Assembly (NCBI GenBank): GCA_009773645.1
Contig: WSYB01000004.1
Span: 43,213-107,212 of the forward strand
Direction of reading: 5' to 3'
Source: Geobacteraceae bacterium
GTDB lineage: Bacteria; Desulfobacterota; Desulfuromonadia; Geobacterales; Geobacteraceae
Length of the DNA stretch: 64,000 bases
This document shows positions 26,138 to 34,850 of this stretch, piece after piece. The translations under genes and the position numbers were made by a program. Numbering within the stretch: the first letter of the stretch is position 1; each line of letters starts with the position of its first letter. Below the pieces are notes generated by a model. That model worked only from the letters and a program-made list of their open reading frames with translations, ran no database searches and was not told the DNA's origin.

Positions 26138-27766
26138 TCAACTCCCCTTTTTCTGTTCGAGTCCCGGGAAAGAAAACCGATTCCCGGCCCGGTACAGAAG
26201 GAGCAAGGTCTGCGTTCCTACCCTGCCGTCTGCTGCAATTCCCCGCATCGCCTGAAAATTTTTGATCGCGGCGATTGTTTCCCGGTCAAAAACCCCGCTC
26301 ATCGGTCCCTTATAGACCCCCACCCCATTGAGGAGCTGTTGCAGGCGATTAACTCCCTCCCCCTTTGTTCCCGGAACGGCCAGAGAGGGAATATTCAGGG
26401 GATTTTTCCACAGGAGGTAAGCGCGGCCGGACCAGAAGCTCTCCAGTTCTGCGCTCGTGAGAAAATTATGCCCCTTAAGCGGCGGAGCGATAAAGACCCG
26501 CCCGTTTCCCACGCCGGTAAGGGCCAGGTAGCGCCTGCCGGCAAGACCGGGAAGGGAGAATTCCAGCACGGCAGGTACATCGGTGCGCCTGAGGTCTTCA
26601 AAACTTCCGTTAAAGACGGTCAGACGAAGCCCTCTTTTCGTTGCCGACTGCTCCAGCTCCCGTAACGGATTCCTGCTGTTGTATTTCTTGACCGGCCTCA
26701 CATCCCAGAGTTTTGCCAGGACATTAAAGGCTTGCACTGCACTGTCCATTTCGGTCTTTTGCCGGTGCTCTCTCCGCAAGGCATCAAGAAGGGTCGATGC
26801 TGCCGGTCCGTCCGGGGAGATACCGGCGGTTGCCGGAGGGGATGAATTATTCTTCTGCGGCATATCCCGCGGTATGGCGTAAATCCCGGCGGCAATAAGG
26901 GCAATGAGAGCCGCAACGCCTGTGGCCCTGACCCGGCGGACAAAAGCAGGCGATCTCTCACCCCGCTTGATCTCCTTGATTGCCGCAGCCGCCATCCGGC
27001 TGGAAATCTCCCGGCTCTCCTCTGTATAACCGATGAGGAGCGCCCGGTCGCAGACGATGTTGATTAATCGGGGGAGTCCTCCCGCGTAGCGGAAGATCAG
27101 CTTCACGGCGCCCGCCGTGAAGGACGCAGCCCGCCACCCTCCGGCGATCTCCAGGCGGTGCTCGATATAGGCCCCGGTGTCTTCGAAATCCATGGGTTGC
27201 AGATGATAGCGGACCGTGATCCGCTGGGAGAGCTGGCGAAGCGATGGCTGGCTGAGGAGTTGCCCCAGCTCCGGTTGTCCAGCCAGCACGATCTGGATCA
27301 GCTTGTCGGTTTCCGTCTCCAGGTTGGAGATGAGGCGGATCTGTTCCAGCACCCCCGGCTCCAGATTCTGCGCCTCGTCGATCACCAGCACCACCGTGCG
27401 TCCTGCGGCGTTCTCTGTAAGGAGGAACCGGTTGAGGGAATCCAGCAGCCCGGCAGCGCTCAAGCCTTCGGCGGGAATGCCGAATTCGCGGTTGATGCTG
27501 CGTAAGAGCTCCAGAGCGGAAATGCATGGGTTGAATATGAGGGCGGTCCGGTGGCTGTCGTCGTCAAGCTGGCTGAGCAGGGCGCGAAGCACCGTGGTCT
27601 TCCCCGTCCCGACTTCGCCGCTCAGCTCGATGAAGCCGGCATGGTTGTCAATGCCGTAGAGAAGATGGGCGAACGCCTCCCGGTGGTTTTTGCTCAGAAA
27701 GATGAAGCGGGGATTGGGAGTGATGTTGAAGGGCTTTTCTTTAAAGCCGTAGAATTCGCAGTACAT
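26138..27766 (-). CDS. gspA: General secretion pathway ATPase GspA (ExeA-like)
   Basis: A 542-residue AAA ATPase with a peptidoglycan-binding tail. Residues 1-25 have the ExeA start (YGFKEKPFNITPNPRF); Walker A GEVGTGKTT is at 50-58 and Walker B VLVIDEAQ near 125. A membrane helix lies near 285-302 (VAALIALIAAGIYAIP). A C39-like/linker region and a PG_binding_1 domain (VNRLQQLLNGVGVYKGPMSG) end the protein. With GspB it prepares the cell wall for secretin assembly. The two genes are 5 bases apart, a two-gene operon; the rest of the type II system is not in the window. Confidence 0.88.
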   Translation of the reverse strand: MYCEFYGFKEKPFNITPNPRFIFLSKNHREAFAHLLYGIDNHAGFIELSGEVGTGKTTVLRALLSQLDDDSHRTALIFNPCISALELLRSINREFGIPAEGLSAAGLLDSLNRFLLTENAAGRTVVLVIDEAQNLEPGVLEQIRLISNLETETDKLIQIVLAGQPELGQLLSQPSLRQLSQRITVRYHLQPMDFEDTGAYIEHRLEIAGGWRAASFTAGAVKLIFRYAGGLPRLINIVCDRALLIGYTEESREISSRMAAAAIKEIKRGERSPAFVRRVRATGVAALIALIAAGIYAIPRDMPQKNNSSPPATAGISPDGPAASTLLDALRREHRQKTEMDSAVQAFNVLAKLWDVRPVKKYNSRNPLRELEQSATKRGLRLTVFNGSFEDLRRTDVPAVLEFSLPGLAGRRYLALTGVGNGRVFIAPPLKGHNFLTSAELESFWSGRAYLLWKNPLNIPSLAVPGTKGEGVNRLQQLLNGVGVYKGPMSGVFDRETIAAIKNFQAMRGIAADGRVGTQTLLLLYRAGNRFSFPGLEQKKGS

Positions 27767-27899
27767 TGGTTTTTTATCGTCTGATCGGAATCCGGGAAAT
27801 TTTTCTTATGAGATGCAACTATTCCATAAAAACGGCGGTTTCTCAAGGATAAACCTCGCAACCCCTCACAGTGGTCATTGGGCATTCTCACTTTTACTC

Positions 27900-29183
27900 T
27901 TAGCATTTCGGGCAATCTTTTCCTAGCTGCATTTCCCTCAGAAGCGCTAACTGACGGTCGAGGCCGTTGACCGGCTTTGCCCCGGCCCATTCCAAAAGCC
28001 CTGGCAGAGCCTCTTCCGGCCCACAACGGGGGAGGGGGGCGGCGGACAGATGGTGGATCAGTTTCATGGTCTTCAGGCCGTCGAACCAGCAGTGGAAGGC
28101 GATGGAAAGGCTGGCCCAGTCACGGTGGTTTTTCCGCAGCTTTTCCCATACCGCTTCGAACCGGACATTGTCCAGGTAGGTGCCCAGGTGGGAAGAGATG
28201 CACGCGGCTTTTGCCCGGAGCTCCTCTCCGTTCCCGGCCGGATGGCTCCTTACGAGGTCAAGCCATTCCTTCAGGAGCCGGAAGCATTCGGGCCGGTAAA
28301 AGAGAACCGCCCCTTCCTCCAGGGCCAGCAGCCGGGAAACGCTGCGGCCGGTGCCGAACGGGACCCTGTGGGAGGCCCTGGCGGACGGATGGACAACAGT
28401 CCCCCCGACCTGCTTGACGCCTGTGGTTCTGTGGAGCTGCTGCAGGAAATAGAAGTCCTCGCCGGCAGTGCGGCCGTTCATTCCCCCCATCCGGGCATAG
28501 GCGGAAGCCCTGCACCCCATGGCGCTGCCAACGGTGTGAAAGGCATAGGGGGAACCGGCCAGCTCCAGTCCCAGCACGTAGCTGCGGAGAAACAGCTCGT
28601 AGCGCTCGATCGCCTGCTGTTGGCGCCCCGAGCATCCTTCCTGATGCCGGAAGTGGAGCACCGCCCCCCCTGCCGTTGTGCTGTGGAAATGATTGCTGAT
28701 GGCCGGCAGGTACGAGGGCTCTACCAGGGTGTCGGCATCCAGGGAGATGAGAAGCGGGTCGGCATTTTCATGGTCGAGACGGGTGAGCGCAAGATCAAGG
28801 CCGATCTTGCGGGCCATTCCCACTCCGCCTCCCTTGACCGGCAGTTCCAGATCCTGTGAAGCGGCATCCACCCAGGCCAGTTTCAATGGCCTCAGGGCAG
28901 GCTCTCCCGTTGCCAGCCGCGTCAGGGCTCCATAATTGTCCGCCTTGTCCTCCGGCGGGGCATCGGTCCGGTGATTGACAACAACCAGGACCAGGAACCG
29001 CGTGAGAAGATCTGCCGGGTTCCGGGCCAGGGAACAGAGGGTGGCAAACAGGTTGTCTCCTTCCGCCAGGGCCGGGATCACAACCGCCCCGGCAAAACCG
29101 CCTTCCGCGGGTCCGCTGATCTGCCAGGGGCCTTTGATGGCGCGGGAGTTCAGATATTTCCGGACACAATCATCCCCACCCAT
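27900..29183 (-). CDS. Family 2 glycosyltransferase
   Basis: A 427-residue GT-A type transferase. AVVIPALAEGDNLFATLCSL starts the nucleotide-sugar fold, and LISLDADTLVEPSYL carries the DxD metal motif near residue 147; AGEDFYFLQQL further on resembles the acceptor-side ED motif. No membrane helices are obvious, so it is probably cytoplasmic. The sugar and acceptor are unknown. Its start overlaps the end of miaA by 14 bases, suggesting coupling to that gene. Confidence 0.82.
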   Translation of the reverse strand: MGGDDCVRKYLNSRAIKGPWQISGPAEGGFAGAVVIPALAEGDNLFATLCSLARNPADLLTRFLVLVVVNHRTDAPPEDKADNYGALTRLATGEPALRPLKLAWVDAASQDLELPVKGGGVGMARKIGLDLALTRLDHENADPLLISLDADTLVEPSYLPAISNHFHSTTAGGAVLHFRHQEGCSGRQQQAIERYELFLRSYVLGLELAGSPYAFHTVGSAMGCRASAYARMGGMNGRTAGEDFYFLQQLHRTTGVKQVGGTVVHPSARASHRVPFGTGRSVSRLLALEEGAVLFYRPECFRLLKEWLDLVRSHPAGNGEELRAKAACISSHLGTYLDNVRFEAVWEKLRKNHRDWASLSIAFHCWFDGLKTMKLIHHLSAAPLPRCGPEEALPGLLEWAGAKPVNGLDRQLALLREMQLGKDCPKC

Positions 29184-30093
29184 CTGCGGCGTCCTTTCCG
29201 GTCAATCTCTTCCATGTCTGAAGGGCCTGATTAAGCGGATTGCCCGCGCCGTCCACCCAGTGGATAACGGTGCCGTGGCGTTCCATGCGGCGAAACCAGG
29301 TCTCCTGGCGCTTGGCAAAGTCATGGATGGAGCCGTTCAGTTTCTGGAACATGTCGTTTCTGTTCAGCTCCCCCTTGAGAAACTTTGCTACAAAGCGGTA
29401 TTCCAGGCCGTAGAACTCCAGGGTCTCATAGGGGACCCCCGACCGGTGAAGCCTTTCCACCTCCTGGATCAGTCCCTGGTCCAGCCGCTCTTTCAGCCGG
29501 TCGGTGATCCTCCGGCGCAGAGCGCTCCGCTCCCAGCGGATGCCGAACACGGCCGGCGCAATTTCAGGGAACGGCTCAGGTTCATCTCCTTTTTCGAATT
29601 CGGCGATTTCGATGGCCCTCACCAGGCGGTCGCGCTCAAGGAGATCGGTGGTGTTGTGGAGCCGGGGATTGAACCGTTTAAGCCGCTCGGCCAGTTCCTC
29701 CAGGGGAAGACCGGCCAGTTTCTCGCGCAGTACATGATTTTCCGGCACCTCCACCAGCCGATATCCCTTCAGGACCGCCTCCAGATACATGCCGGTTCCC
29801 CCCACCATGACCGGCAGGCGGCCGCGGGATTGAATATCGGCAAAGGCTTCGAGAAAGCGGCGCTGGAATTCAAAGACATTGAATTCATGGCCGGGGTCGA
29901 CGATGTCGATGAGGTGATAGGGGACGTTCCCGTACTCCGCCAGGTCCTTGCCGGTGCCGATGTCCATACCCCGATAGACCTGCCGGGAGTCGGCGGAAAT
30001 GACCTCTCCATCCAAAATACGGGCCAGCTCTACCCCCAGGCGGGTCTTGCCGGAAGCGGTGGGGCCGAGGATGACCAGAAGGTTGTAACGCAT
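29170..30093 (-). CDS. miaA: tRNA dimethylallyltransferase MiaA
   Basis: A 307-residue enzyme that adds a dimethylallyl group to A37 of tRNAs reading UNN codons. The P-loop GPTASGKT is at residues 10-17, followed by SADSRQVYRGMDIGTGK, the DMAPP/tRNA-binding block; further on VGGTGMYLEAVLKG is also characteristic. The start at 30093 (MRYNLLVIL) follows GGGAGGAG by 5 bases and is preferred over the ATG at 30108. It leads a two-gene leftward unit with the glycosyltransferase. Confidence 0.95.
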   Translation of the reverse strand: MRYNLLVILGPTASGKTRLGVELARILDGEVISADSRQVYRGMDIGTGKDLAEYGNVPYHLIDIVDPGHEFNVFEFQRRFLEAFADIQSRGRLPVMVGGTGMYLEAVLKGYRLVEVPENHVLREKLAGLPLEELAERLKRFNPRLHNTTDLLERDRLVRAIEIAEFEKGDEPEPFPEIAPAVFGIRWERSALRRRITDRLKERLDQGLIQEVERLHRSGVPYETLEFYGLEYRFVAKFLKGELNRNDMFQKLNGSIHDFAKRQETWFRRMERHGTVIHWVDGAGNPLNQALQTWKRLTGKDAADGWG

Positions 30094-30108
30094 GAAAACT
30101 CCTCCCAT

Positions 30109-30381
30109 GAAACCTAACTCTATACGTTCCGCCGGACTTTTGTCAATTAGTACGGAATCCCAAACCTTACTTGAGCGTGGGTGGAGGGAAACCCACTCAC
30201 GGGGGGTGAGCCGCTCCCCTCCCTCACCGGTAAGACGGTCACCGGCAGGCAGGCATAGGCTGGAACCCCTTGATAAAAATATGAAAATATTCTATTATTT
30301 ATATGAGGAGGGGATGGAGTGTTTTCAATTTGGTTATTTCATCGAGGAATGAACGATGGGTAACCGGAAAGGAAGCAGGTC
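30109..30381. other. Intergenic region with GC-rich hairpins
   Basis: Between the divergent miaA and Phe-rich protein genes. Three successive GC-rich hairpins occur at about 30165-30255: GGGT...ACCC, CTCAC-GGGGG-GTGAG and a CACCGG...CCGGTG-like pair. They could be a structured leader of the rightward gene or an intergenic repeat. No riboswitch consensus I know fits. The last 80 bases are AT-rich and probably hold the promoter. Confidence 0.35.
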
Positions 30382-30732
30382 ATGAAAAGAGTCGGATACG
30401 ACATTAAAAATACATTAAAGAGATTTGCGACCGTTATCACCACAACAGTGGTCGGCTTGACCTTCGTCTTGGTCAGCAGCGCGGCTGCAGTACCTGTGGA
30501 TAAACAGGTCCTGATAATTAAAAAACCGGAAGTCGTTAAAATCGTGAAACCGGAAGTCGTTAAATTCGTGAAGCCGGAAGCGGAGGATTCCAAAGCGTTT
30601 TTTGACCGTGATCGGGTCTTCTTTAACCGTGGTCTGTTCGCAGACCGTGATCGGGTCTTCTTCGAACGGCGGCCGTTCTTCTTCTTCAATCCGTTCTTCG
30701 ATTTTGACGCTGAGTTCTTTGAAGAGGACTAA
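30382..30732 (+). CDS. Secreted Phe-rich low-complexity protein
   Basis: A 116-residue protein. Residues 1-36 look like a signal peptide (ATVITTTVVGLTFVLVSSAAA). The mature part has the repeats KPEVVKIVKPEVVKFVKPE, then two DRDRVFF blocks and a strongly Phe-rich, Asp/Glu-tipped end (RRPFFFFNPFFDFD). AAAGGAAG 8 bases before the ATG and a terminator after the gene support real expression; the antisense ORF at 30415-30822 lacks these. It is exported, function unknown, possibly a surface or matrix peptide. Confidence 0.7.
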   Translation: MKRVGYDIKNTLKRFATVITTTVVGLTFVLVSSAAAVPVDKQVLIIKKPEVVKIVKPEVVKFVKPEAEDSKAFFDRDRVFFNRGLFADRDRVFFERRPFFFFNPFFDFDAEFFEED

Positions 30733-30767
30733 ATAGTCGGAGGTAGGCTGAATGAGTCGCAAGAGAA

Positions 30768-30804
30768 AAGGGTCAGGACGATGTGTTCTGATCCTTATTT
30801 TTTC
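30768..30804 (+). terminator. Intrinsic terminator after the Phe-rich protein gene
   Basis: AAGGGTCAGGAC (30768-30779) pairs with GTTCTGATCCTT (30785-30796) apart from two G-U pairs and is followed by ATTTTTTC, a standard intrinsic terminator. Confidence 0.8.
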
Positions 30805-30959
30805 TCTTATATCTTTTCCCAAGGCCTGAATTGTTACAGCTGTGCAACAATTTCTTGCGCTGTCGGATTTTTAGTTGAATCCATGAGAATTTCTGTTAAA
30901 TAAGCTTTATAATATCCCTATTTGATGAAACAGCCGTTGCGATTGAGCGAAGGTGGGAC

Positions 30960-31478
30960 ATGAAACTGTATATCGTTAGACATGCCGAGGCGATAGAAAG
31001 GGGAGGAAAAACTCCCGATGCATGGAGATACCTGACCCCGCAAGGGAGGTCCTTGTTCCGGAAAACCGCAAAAAGACTCAGGAAAATGGGGGTTTGCCCG
31101 GAATATATCATAACCAGTCCGCTTTTACGGGCGGTCCAGACCGCGGACATTCTGGCGGAAGCCCTGACGTTTGAAGGCCCCCTCGTGGTGGCGGAGGAAC
31201 TGGCTGCCGGATTTGACCGCGGTAAAATGCCGACTCTGCTCGCCGCTTTCCCCCAAGCCAGGGGGGTGGTTCTGGTCGGCCACGAGCCGGATCTCAGCGC
31301 CCTCGTCCACTCCTTGCTCGGCCTGCCGCACGCATTTAAATTCAGAAAGGGGGGGGTGGTCGCCCTGAAATACGACCCAGCTGCCCCCGACAGGCCTGCG
31401 GTCTTCAAATGGATGGCCGACGGGAGCAAAGATATTCTGCTCACGGTGGAAGAGTTGCTGGACAAATATTCCGTCTGA
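30960..31478 (+). CDS. sixA: Phosphohistidine phosphatase SixA
   Basis: A 172-residue histidine phosphatase. The nucleophile His8 lies in VRHAEA; ITSPLLRAVQTA (about 57-68) and VLVGHEPDLS (about 103-112) complete the active site. SixA removes phosphate from phosphohistidine in proteins such as HPt domains and the Ntr phosphotransferase. It is the first gene of a long rightward run that also contains polyphosphate-linked genes and a half-PPDK whose own active-site His would be phosphorylated, a possible substrate. The next gene starts 28 bases after the stop. Confidence 0.9.
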   Translation: MKLYIVRHAEAIERGGKTPDAWRYLTPQGRSLFRKTAKRLRKMGVCPEYIITSPLLRAVQTADILAEALTFEGPLVVAEELAAGFDRGKMPTLLAAFPQARGVVLVGHEPDLSALVHSLLGLPHAFKFRKGGVVALKYDPAAPDRPAVFKWMADGSKDILLTVEELLDKYSV

Positions 31479-31505
31479 AGAAATGCCAATACAAACGGAG
31501 GACGC

Positions 31506-32024
31506 ATGAAAGGGAAAATCAGCGAACTGGCAAGGCTTAAGGGAGTTGGGGAGATCCTGGCCGCGCGGCTGGCGGAGGCGGGAATCGACACCTTTGAAAA
31601 AGTCGTTGCCGCCGGTGAGGTGGGGTTAAGGAAGATCAGAGGGCTCAACCCGCGAATGATTCCCTCAATCCTGAGCCAGGCCAGTGAATTGGTCGGTGAG
31701 GCTGCAAAAAGCCGCGAAAAGAAGGTTGAAGAATTAAAGAGCCGAGCGGCTGCGCTGAAAGAGCAGGTGCAGGCTATCGCCCTCAGTGTCAGAGACCGCT
31801 TCAAAGGGGAAATCGCCGGGAAAAGCGGCAGGAATGTGGAGAAGGAAATCCTGAAGGCGGTCACATCCCTGGAAAAGGTGGAGGCAAAACTGGTCAAAAG
31901 AGTGAAACGGGCCGGCAAGGGGTTGGCTAAGGCCGAGAAACGGCTTGCGGGGCTTGTAGACTCCGGGCTAACGGGGGTCGGCAAGGGGCTGAAAAAGGCC
32001 AGAAAGTCGTTGAAAAGGATATAA
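31506..32024 (+). CDS. Helix-hairpin-helix / coiled-coil protein
   Basis: A 172-residue basic protein. Residues 5-60 contain two HhH-like elements (LARLKGVGEILAARLAEAGI and LRKIRGLNPRMI), normally non-specific DNA-binding; residues 70-170 are a Lys/Glu-rich coiled coil. AGGACGC precedes the ATG. The next gene begins 7 bases after its stop. A DNA- or polyphosphate-binding scaffold role is plausible given the Lys-rich tail and the neighbours, but nothing specific is known. Confidence 0.75.
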   Translation: MKGKISELARLKGVGEILAARLAEAGIDTFEKVVAAGEVGLRKIRGLNPRMIPSILSQASELVGEAAKSREKKVEELKSRAAALKEQVQAIALSVRDRFKGEIAGKSGRNVEKEILKAVTSLEKVEAKLVKRVKRAGKGLAKAEKRLAGLVDSGLTGVGKGLKKARKSLKRI

Positions 32025-32030
32025 GCATAA

Positions 32031-32717
32031 ATGAAAACCGAACTTCACACCGAACTCCCCGGCAGGCTGATCGCCGTCGAGGGGTTGGACGGCTCAGGCA
32101 AATCAACACAGATGTACCTCCTAAAACGGTGGCTTGAGATGAAGGGGCTGAAGGTGTACTTCACCGAATGGAACTCCTCCGTCATCGTGAAGAGCGCCAC
32201 CAGCAAAGGGAAAAAGCGTCAGCTTCTGACTGCGACCACCTTCAGTCTTATCCACTGCACCGATTTTGCCGACCGCTACGAGCGGCAGGTGCTTCCTTTG
32301 CTCAAGGCGGGCTACTTGGTCCTCTGCGACCGCTATATCTATACCGCGTTTGCCCGGGACGCCGTAAGAGGTTGCTCCCGTACCTGGCTGCGCAATCTCT
32401 ATGGGTTTGCCCGTCGCCCGGACATCGTTTTTTTCTTCAATACCCCGCTCCCCGTGGCGCTCTCCCGGATTCTTTCGGGAAGACCGCAGTTGAAATATCA
32501 CGAGGCGGGAATGGACCTCAGGCTTTCCCATGACCCCTATGAGAGTTTTCGCCTCTTTCAGGAGCGCATTTATAACGAATATCTTGCCATGAAAGACGAA
32601 TTTTCCTTTATTACCCTCGACGGAGCAGCCTCCATCGAGAGTCAGCAGAGACTGGTCCGCGAAACAATTGCCCAGGCCATCGATTTGCCGCGCTATCGAT
32701 GGAAAACGTTAAGGTAG
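32031..32717 (+). CDS. Thymidylate-kinase-like P-loop kinase, first copy
   Basis: A 228-residue kinase of the TMK fold. The P-loop VEGLDGSGKST (residues 17-27) is complete, and CDRYIYTAFARD near 100 matches the DRY motif of the family, though the usual SSxAYQ lid residues after it differ. The normal tmk gene is expected elsewhere near holB, so this is a paralog. Its neighbours (CHAD, Ppx, PhoU-like) suggest a phosphate-metabolism role rather than dTTP synthesis. Its stop codon (TAG, 32715-32717) lies at the left edge of the inserted 176-bp element. Confidence 0.78.
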   Translation: MKTELHTELPGRLIAVEGLDGSGKSTQMYLLKRWLEMKGLKVYFTEWNSSVIVKSATSKGKKRQLLTATTFSLIHCTDFADRYERQVLPLLKAGYLVLCDRYIYTAFARDAVRGCSRTWLRNLYGFARRPDIVFFFNTPLPVALSRILSGRPQLKYHEAGMDLRLSHDPYESFRLFQERIYNEYLAMKDEFSFITLDGAASIESQQRLVRETIAQAIDLPRYRWKTLR

Positions 32718-32892
32718 TTTCCATCCGGAAACTCCGGATGAGAAACTATTGGTTTCCGATTTGGAAACGAGGATTTTTTCGCCATGGCAAGGAAATCAAG
32801 GGATTGCGCGGAGGCGTACATCGGTACGCCGCACAAGCAAGCCCGCAGCTTGACACCGCCAGGGCGGAAAAAGACCGTTTCCGGATGGAAAC
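32717..32892. mobile_element. 176-bp MITE-like element with target-site duplication
   Basis: Both ends are the same 16-bp near-palindrome in inverted orientation (GTTTCCATCCGGAAAC at 32717-32732 and its complement at 32877-32892). The 7-bp TAAGGTA directly abuts both outer edges (32710-32716 and 32893-32899), as expected for a target-site duplication. There is no gene inside. The element separates the two kinase genes of one operon. A solitary copy of the end motif is at 48075-48090. Confidence 0.75.
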
Positions 32893-32906
32893 TAAGGTAG
32901 GTACAG

Positions 32907-33587
32907 ATGAAGTTTTATGGTGAGGGGATTCCCGGAGTGGAACCCTCGGAACTGATTGGGAAACTGATCGTGATCGAAGGGGCGGATGGGTCCGGACGTT
33001 CCACCCAGATGGAGCTGTTGCGGGATTATCTGGAGAATCACGGGCACGCCACTGTAGATGTGGGTTTGCGGCGTTCCACGCTGGTTTCGGAGGAGCTGAA
33101 GGAAGCCAAGCAGGGAAACGTGCTTGGCGAAACGACGAGAAGCCTCTTTTATGCCACGGACTTTGCCGATCAACTGGAAAACCGGATAATACCCGCGTTG
33201 AAGTCGGGATTCATCGTCCTGGCAGACCGTTACATCTATACCCTGATGGCCAGGGATATCGTGCGCGGCGCCGACAGCGAATGGATACGCTCCCTCTACG
33301 GCATTGCCCTCATGCCCCACCTGGTCATCTATTTGAAGGTAAGCCCCGGTCAGCTTGTGGAGAGGAATTTCAGAAAAAACTCGACGTTGGATTACTGGGA
33401 ATCAGGAATGGACCTGGGACTTTCCAGAGATATATTCGAAAGTTTTATGCGCTATCAGAAGCTTATCCAGAAGGAGTTCAACCGCATGCACCAGGAGTAC
33501 GGCTTCCACGTGGTAAACGGCAACCGCTCCATCAGGGCTGTGGCAATGGAGCTGACGGCAAAGATTGAGGCGGTGCTGGATATCTGA
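32907..33587 (+). CDS. Thymidylate-kinase-like protein, second copy, P-loop Lys replaced
   Basis: A 226-residue paralog of the preceding kinase. The P-loop reads EGADGSGRSTQ: the invariant lysine of GKS/T is arginine. ADRYIYTLMARD is otherwise as in the first copy. Loss of the Lys would be expected to weaken or abolish phosphoryl transfer, so this may be a nucleotide-sensing or regulatory partner of the first copy, perhaps a heterodimer. AAGGTAGG before the ATG is its ribosome-binding site and overlaps the 3' target duplication of the MITE-like element. Confidence 0.78.
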   Translation: MKFYGEGIPGVEPSELIGKLIVIEGADGSGRSTQMELLRDYLENHGHATVDVGLRRSTLVSEELKEAKQGNVLGETTRSLFYATDFADQLENRIIPALKSGFIVLADRYIYTLMARDIVRGADSEWIRSLYGIALMPHLVIYLKVSPGQLVERNFRKNSTLDYWESGMDLGLSRDIFESFMRYQKLIQKEFNRMHQEYGFHVVNGNRSIRAVAMELTAKIEAVLDI

Positions 33588-33926
33588 ATGATGACGAAAA
33601 ACAAGGAGAAACGCTTGAACGGCAACGGTGAGAAGGAGCTGGATGAACTCCTCCGGGAGCTGAATCTTCTGCGCGGTCTGGTACGCGATGTGGGGGAGGG
33701 GTATATTCTCCGCAGGGAAGGGGAGATTGAAACCCTCATCAGCTATCTCAAGTCTCTTTCATCGGGAAGTCTGAAGACCCTTGCGCCGAGTCTGCTGCAG
33801 GAGGTACGGAGCATCAAGCTGAAGCCGGCCAAAGGGCGCATCAAAGACCTGAAAGGGCTCGATGACCTGATCGAAGATTTGACGGACGATGTTATCAACG
33901 CCCAGAATATCAGGAAGAACCCTTAG
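33588..33926 (+). CDS. Small helical protein of the polyphosphate operon
   Basis: A 112-residue charged, all-helical protein (MMTKNKEKRLNGNGEKELD). The start directly follows the stop of the second kinase (ATG at 33588). There is no membrane helix and I recognise no motif. Its position within the otherwise tightly packed run suggests co-function with the CHAD and Ppx genes; the role is unknown. Confidence 0.65.
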   Translation: MMTKNKEKRLNGNGEKELDELLRELNLLRGLVRDVGEGYILRREGEIETLISYLKSLSSGSLKTLAPSLLQEVRSIKLKPAKGRIKDLKGLDDLIEDLTDDVINAQNIRKNP

Positions 33927-33959
33927 CAGGCCTGTTAACAGGAAGGGTGGCGCGACTGA

Positions 33960-34850
33960 ATGCAGTTAAACGGGCAAACTTCTCTATGGCTTGCGGCAAG
34001 GATACTTCTTGCCGAACGTCGTGACGATTTTTTCCGGCGCTGGTTTAGAGTTTTAAACACCTTCGATTTGGATGATATCCATGACTTGCGCGTGGCTTCC
34101 CGCCGCCTGCGGGAGGGATTAACCCTCTTCGCCCCGATTTACCCGGCAAAAGGCATCGCTCCGTTAGTCAAAAAGGTAAAACAGGTTACGACCCTCCTGG
34201 GAGAGATGCGGAATACCGACGAAGCGCTCCTCTTTTTCAAAGCCCTTTCCGACGAACTTGACGCAGTATGCCGGGGGGCGCTTACGGATCTCCTCACCGA
34301 GTTCAAAAAGCGGAGGGAAAAAGAAGAGGAAACGCTCCGGGAGAGACTGGAGTCGCCGGAGCCAAAGTCTTTCCGCAGTTCCTTCCGTAAGGTCGTACGC
34401 ACCCCTTTTCTGTTTTTCCCTCCTTCTGTAAGCGCAGATCCGTTTTCTACCATATCCGCTTATGCGAAAGAGAGCATGCAGCAGAGAATTGCGGAAGTTC
34501 TGGAGCTTCTGCCTCAGGCCAGGGGGGAGGAGAACATCGATGCCCAGCACCGTTTGCGGATCGCGGTAAAGCATTTCCGCTACAGGATGGAAATTTTCTC
34601 CTTTCTGGTCGGTGGTGGCTACCAGGAATTACATGGGGCCGTACGGGGTTATCAGGATGTGCTGGGAAAAATGCACGACCTCGATGTCTTTGCCGGGATC
34701 GTGCGGGATAGAGGTTTCGCTCTTCAGGTGGAACAGGCCGTTCTGGCTGCGATTGCGGCAAAGCGCGGGAATCTGTTTGGCGATTTCATGGCGATGCTGG
34801 GAAAAACGCCGTTGGAAACGATCGGACACAAGGTGGTGAATGCATGGTAA
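33960..34850 (+). CDS. CHAD-domain protein
   Basis: A 296-residue CHAD (conserved histidine alpha-helical) protein: IHDLRVASRRLREGLTLF near residue 37-55 and AQHRLRIAVKHFRYRMEIF near 200 give the paired conserved His and basic surfaces. CHAD domains bind inorganic polyphosphate granules. It is complete and starts 33 bases after the previous stop. Its end overlaps the start of ppx by 7 bases (34844-34850), which supports a polyphosphate function for the cluster. Confidence 0.88.
   Translation: MQLNGQTSLWLAARILLAERRDDFFRRWFRVLNTFDLDDIHDLRVASRRLREGLTLFAPIYPAKGIAPLVKKVKQVTTLLGEMRNTDEALLFFKALSDELDAVCRGALTDLLTEFKKRREKEEETLRERLESPEPKSFRSSFRKVVRTPFLFFPPSVSADPFSTISAYAKESMQQRIAEVLELLPQARGEENIDAQHRLRIAVKHFRYRMEIFSFLVGGGYQELHGAVRGYQDVLGKMHDLDVFAGIVRDRGFALQVEQAVLAAIAAKRGNLFGDFMAMLGKTPLETIGHKVVNAW

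Noticed and set aside
30415..30822. 135-codon ORF antisense to the Phe-rich protein
   Set aside because: It has no signal, ribosome site or terminator, and would read through the terminator that serves the plus-strand gene.
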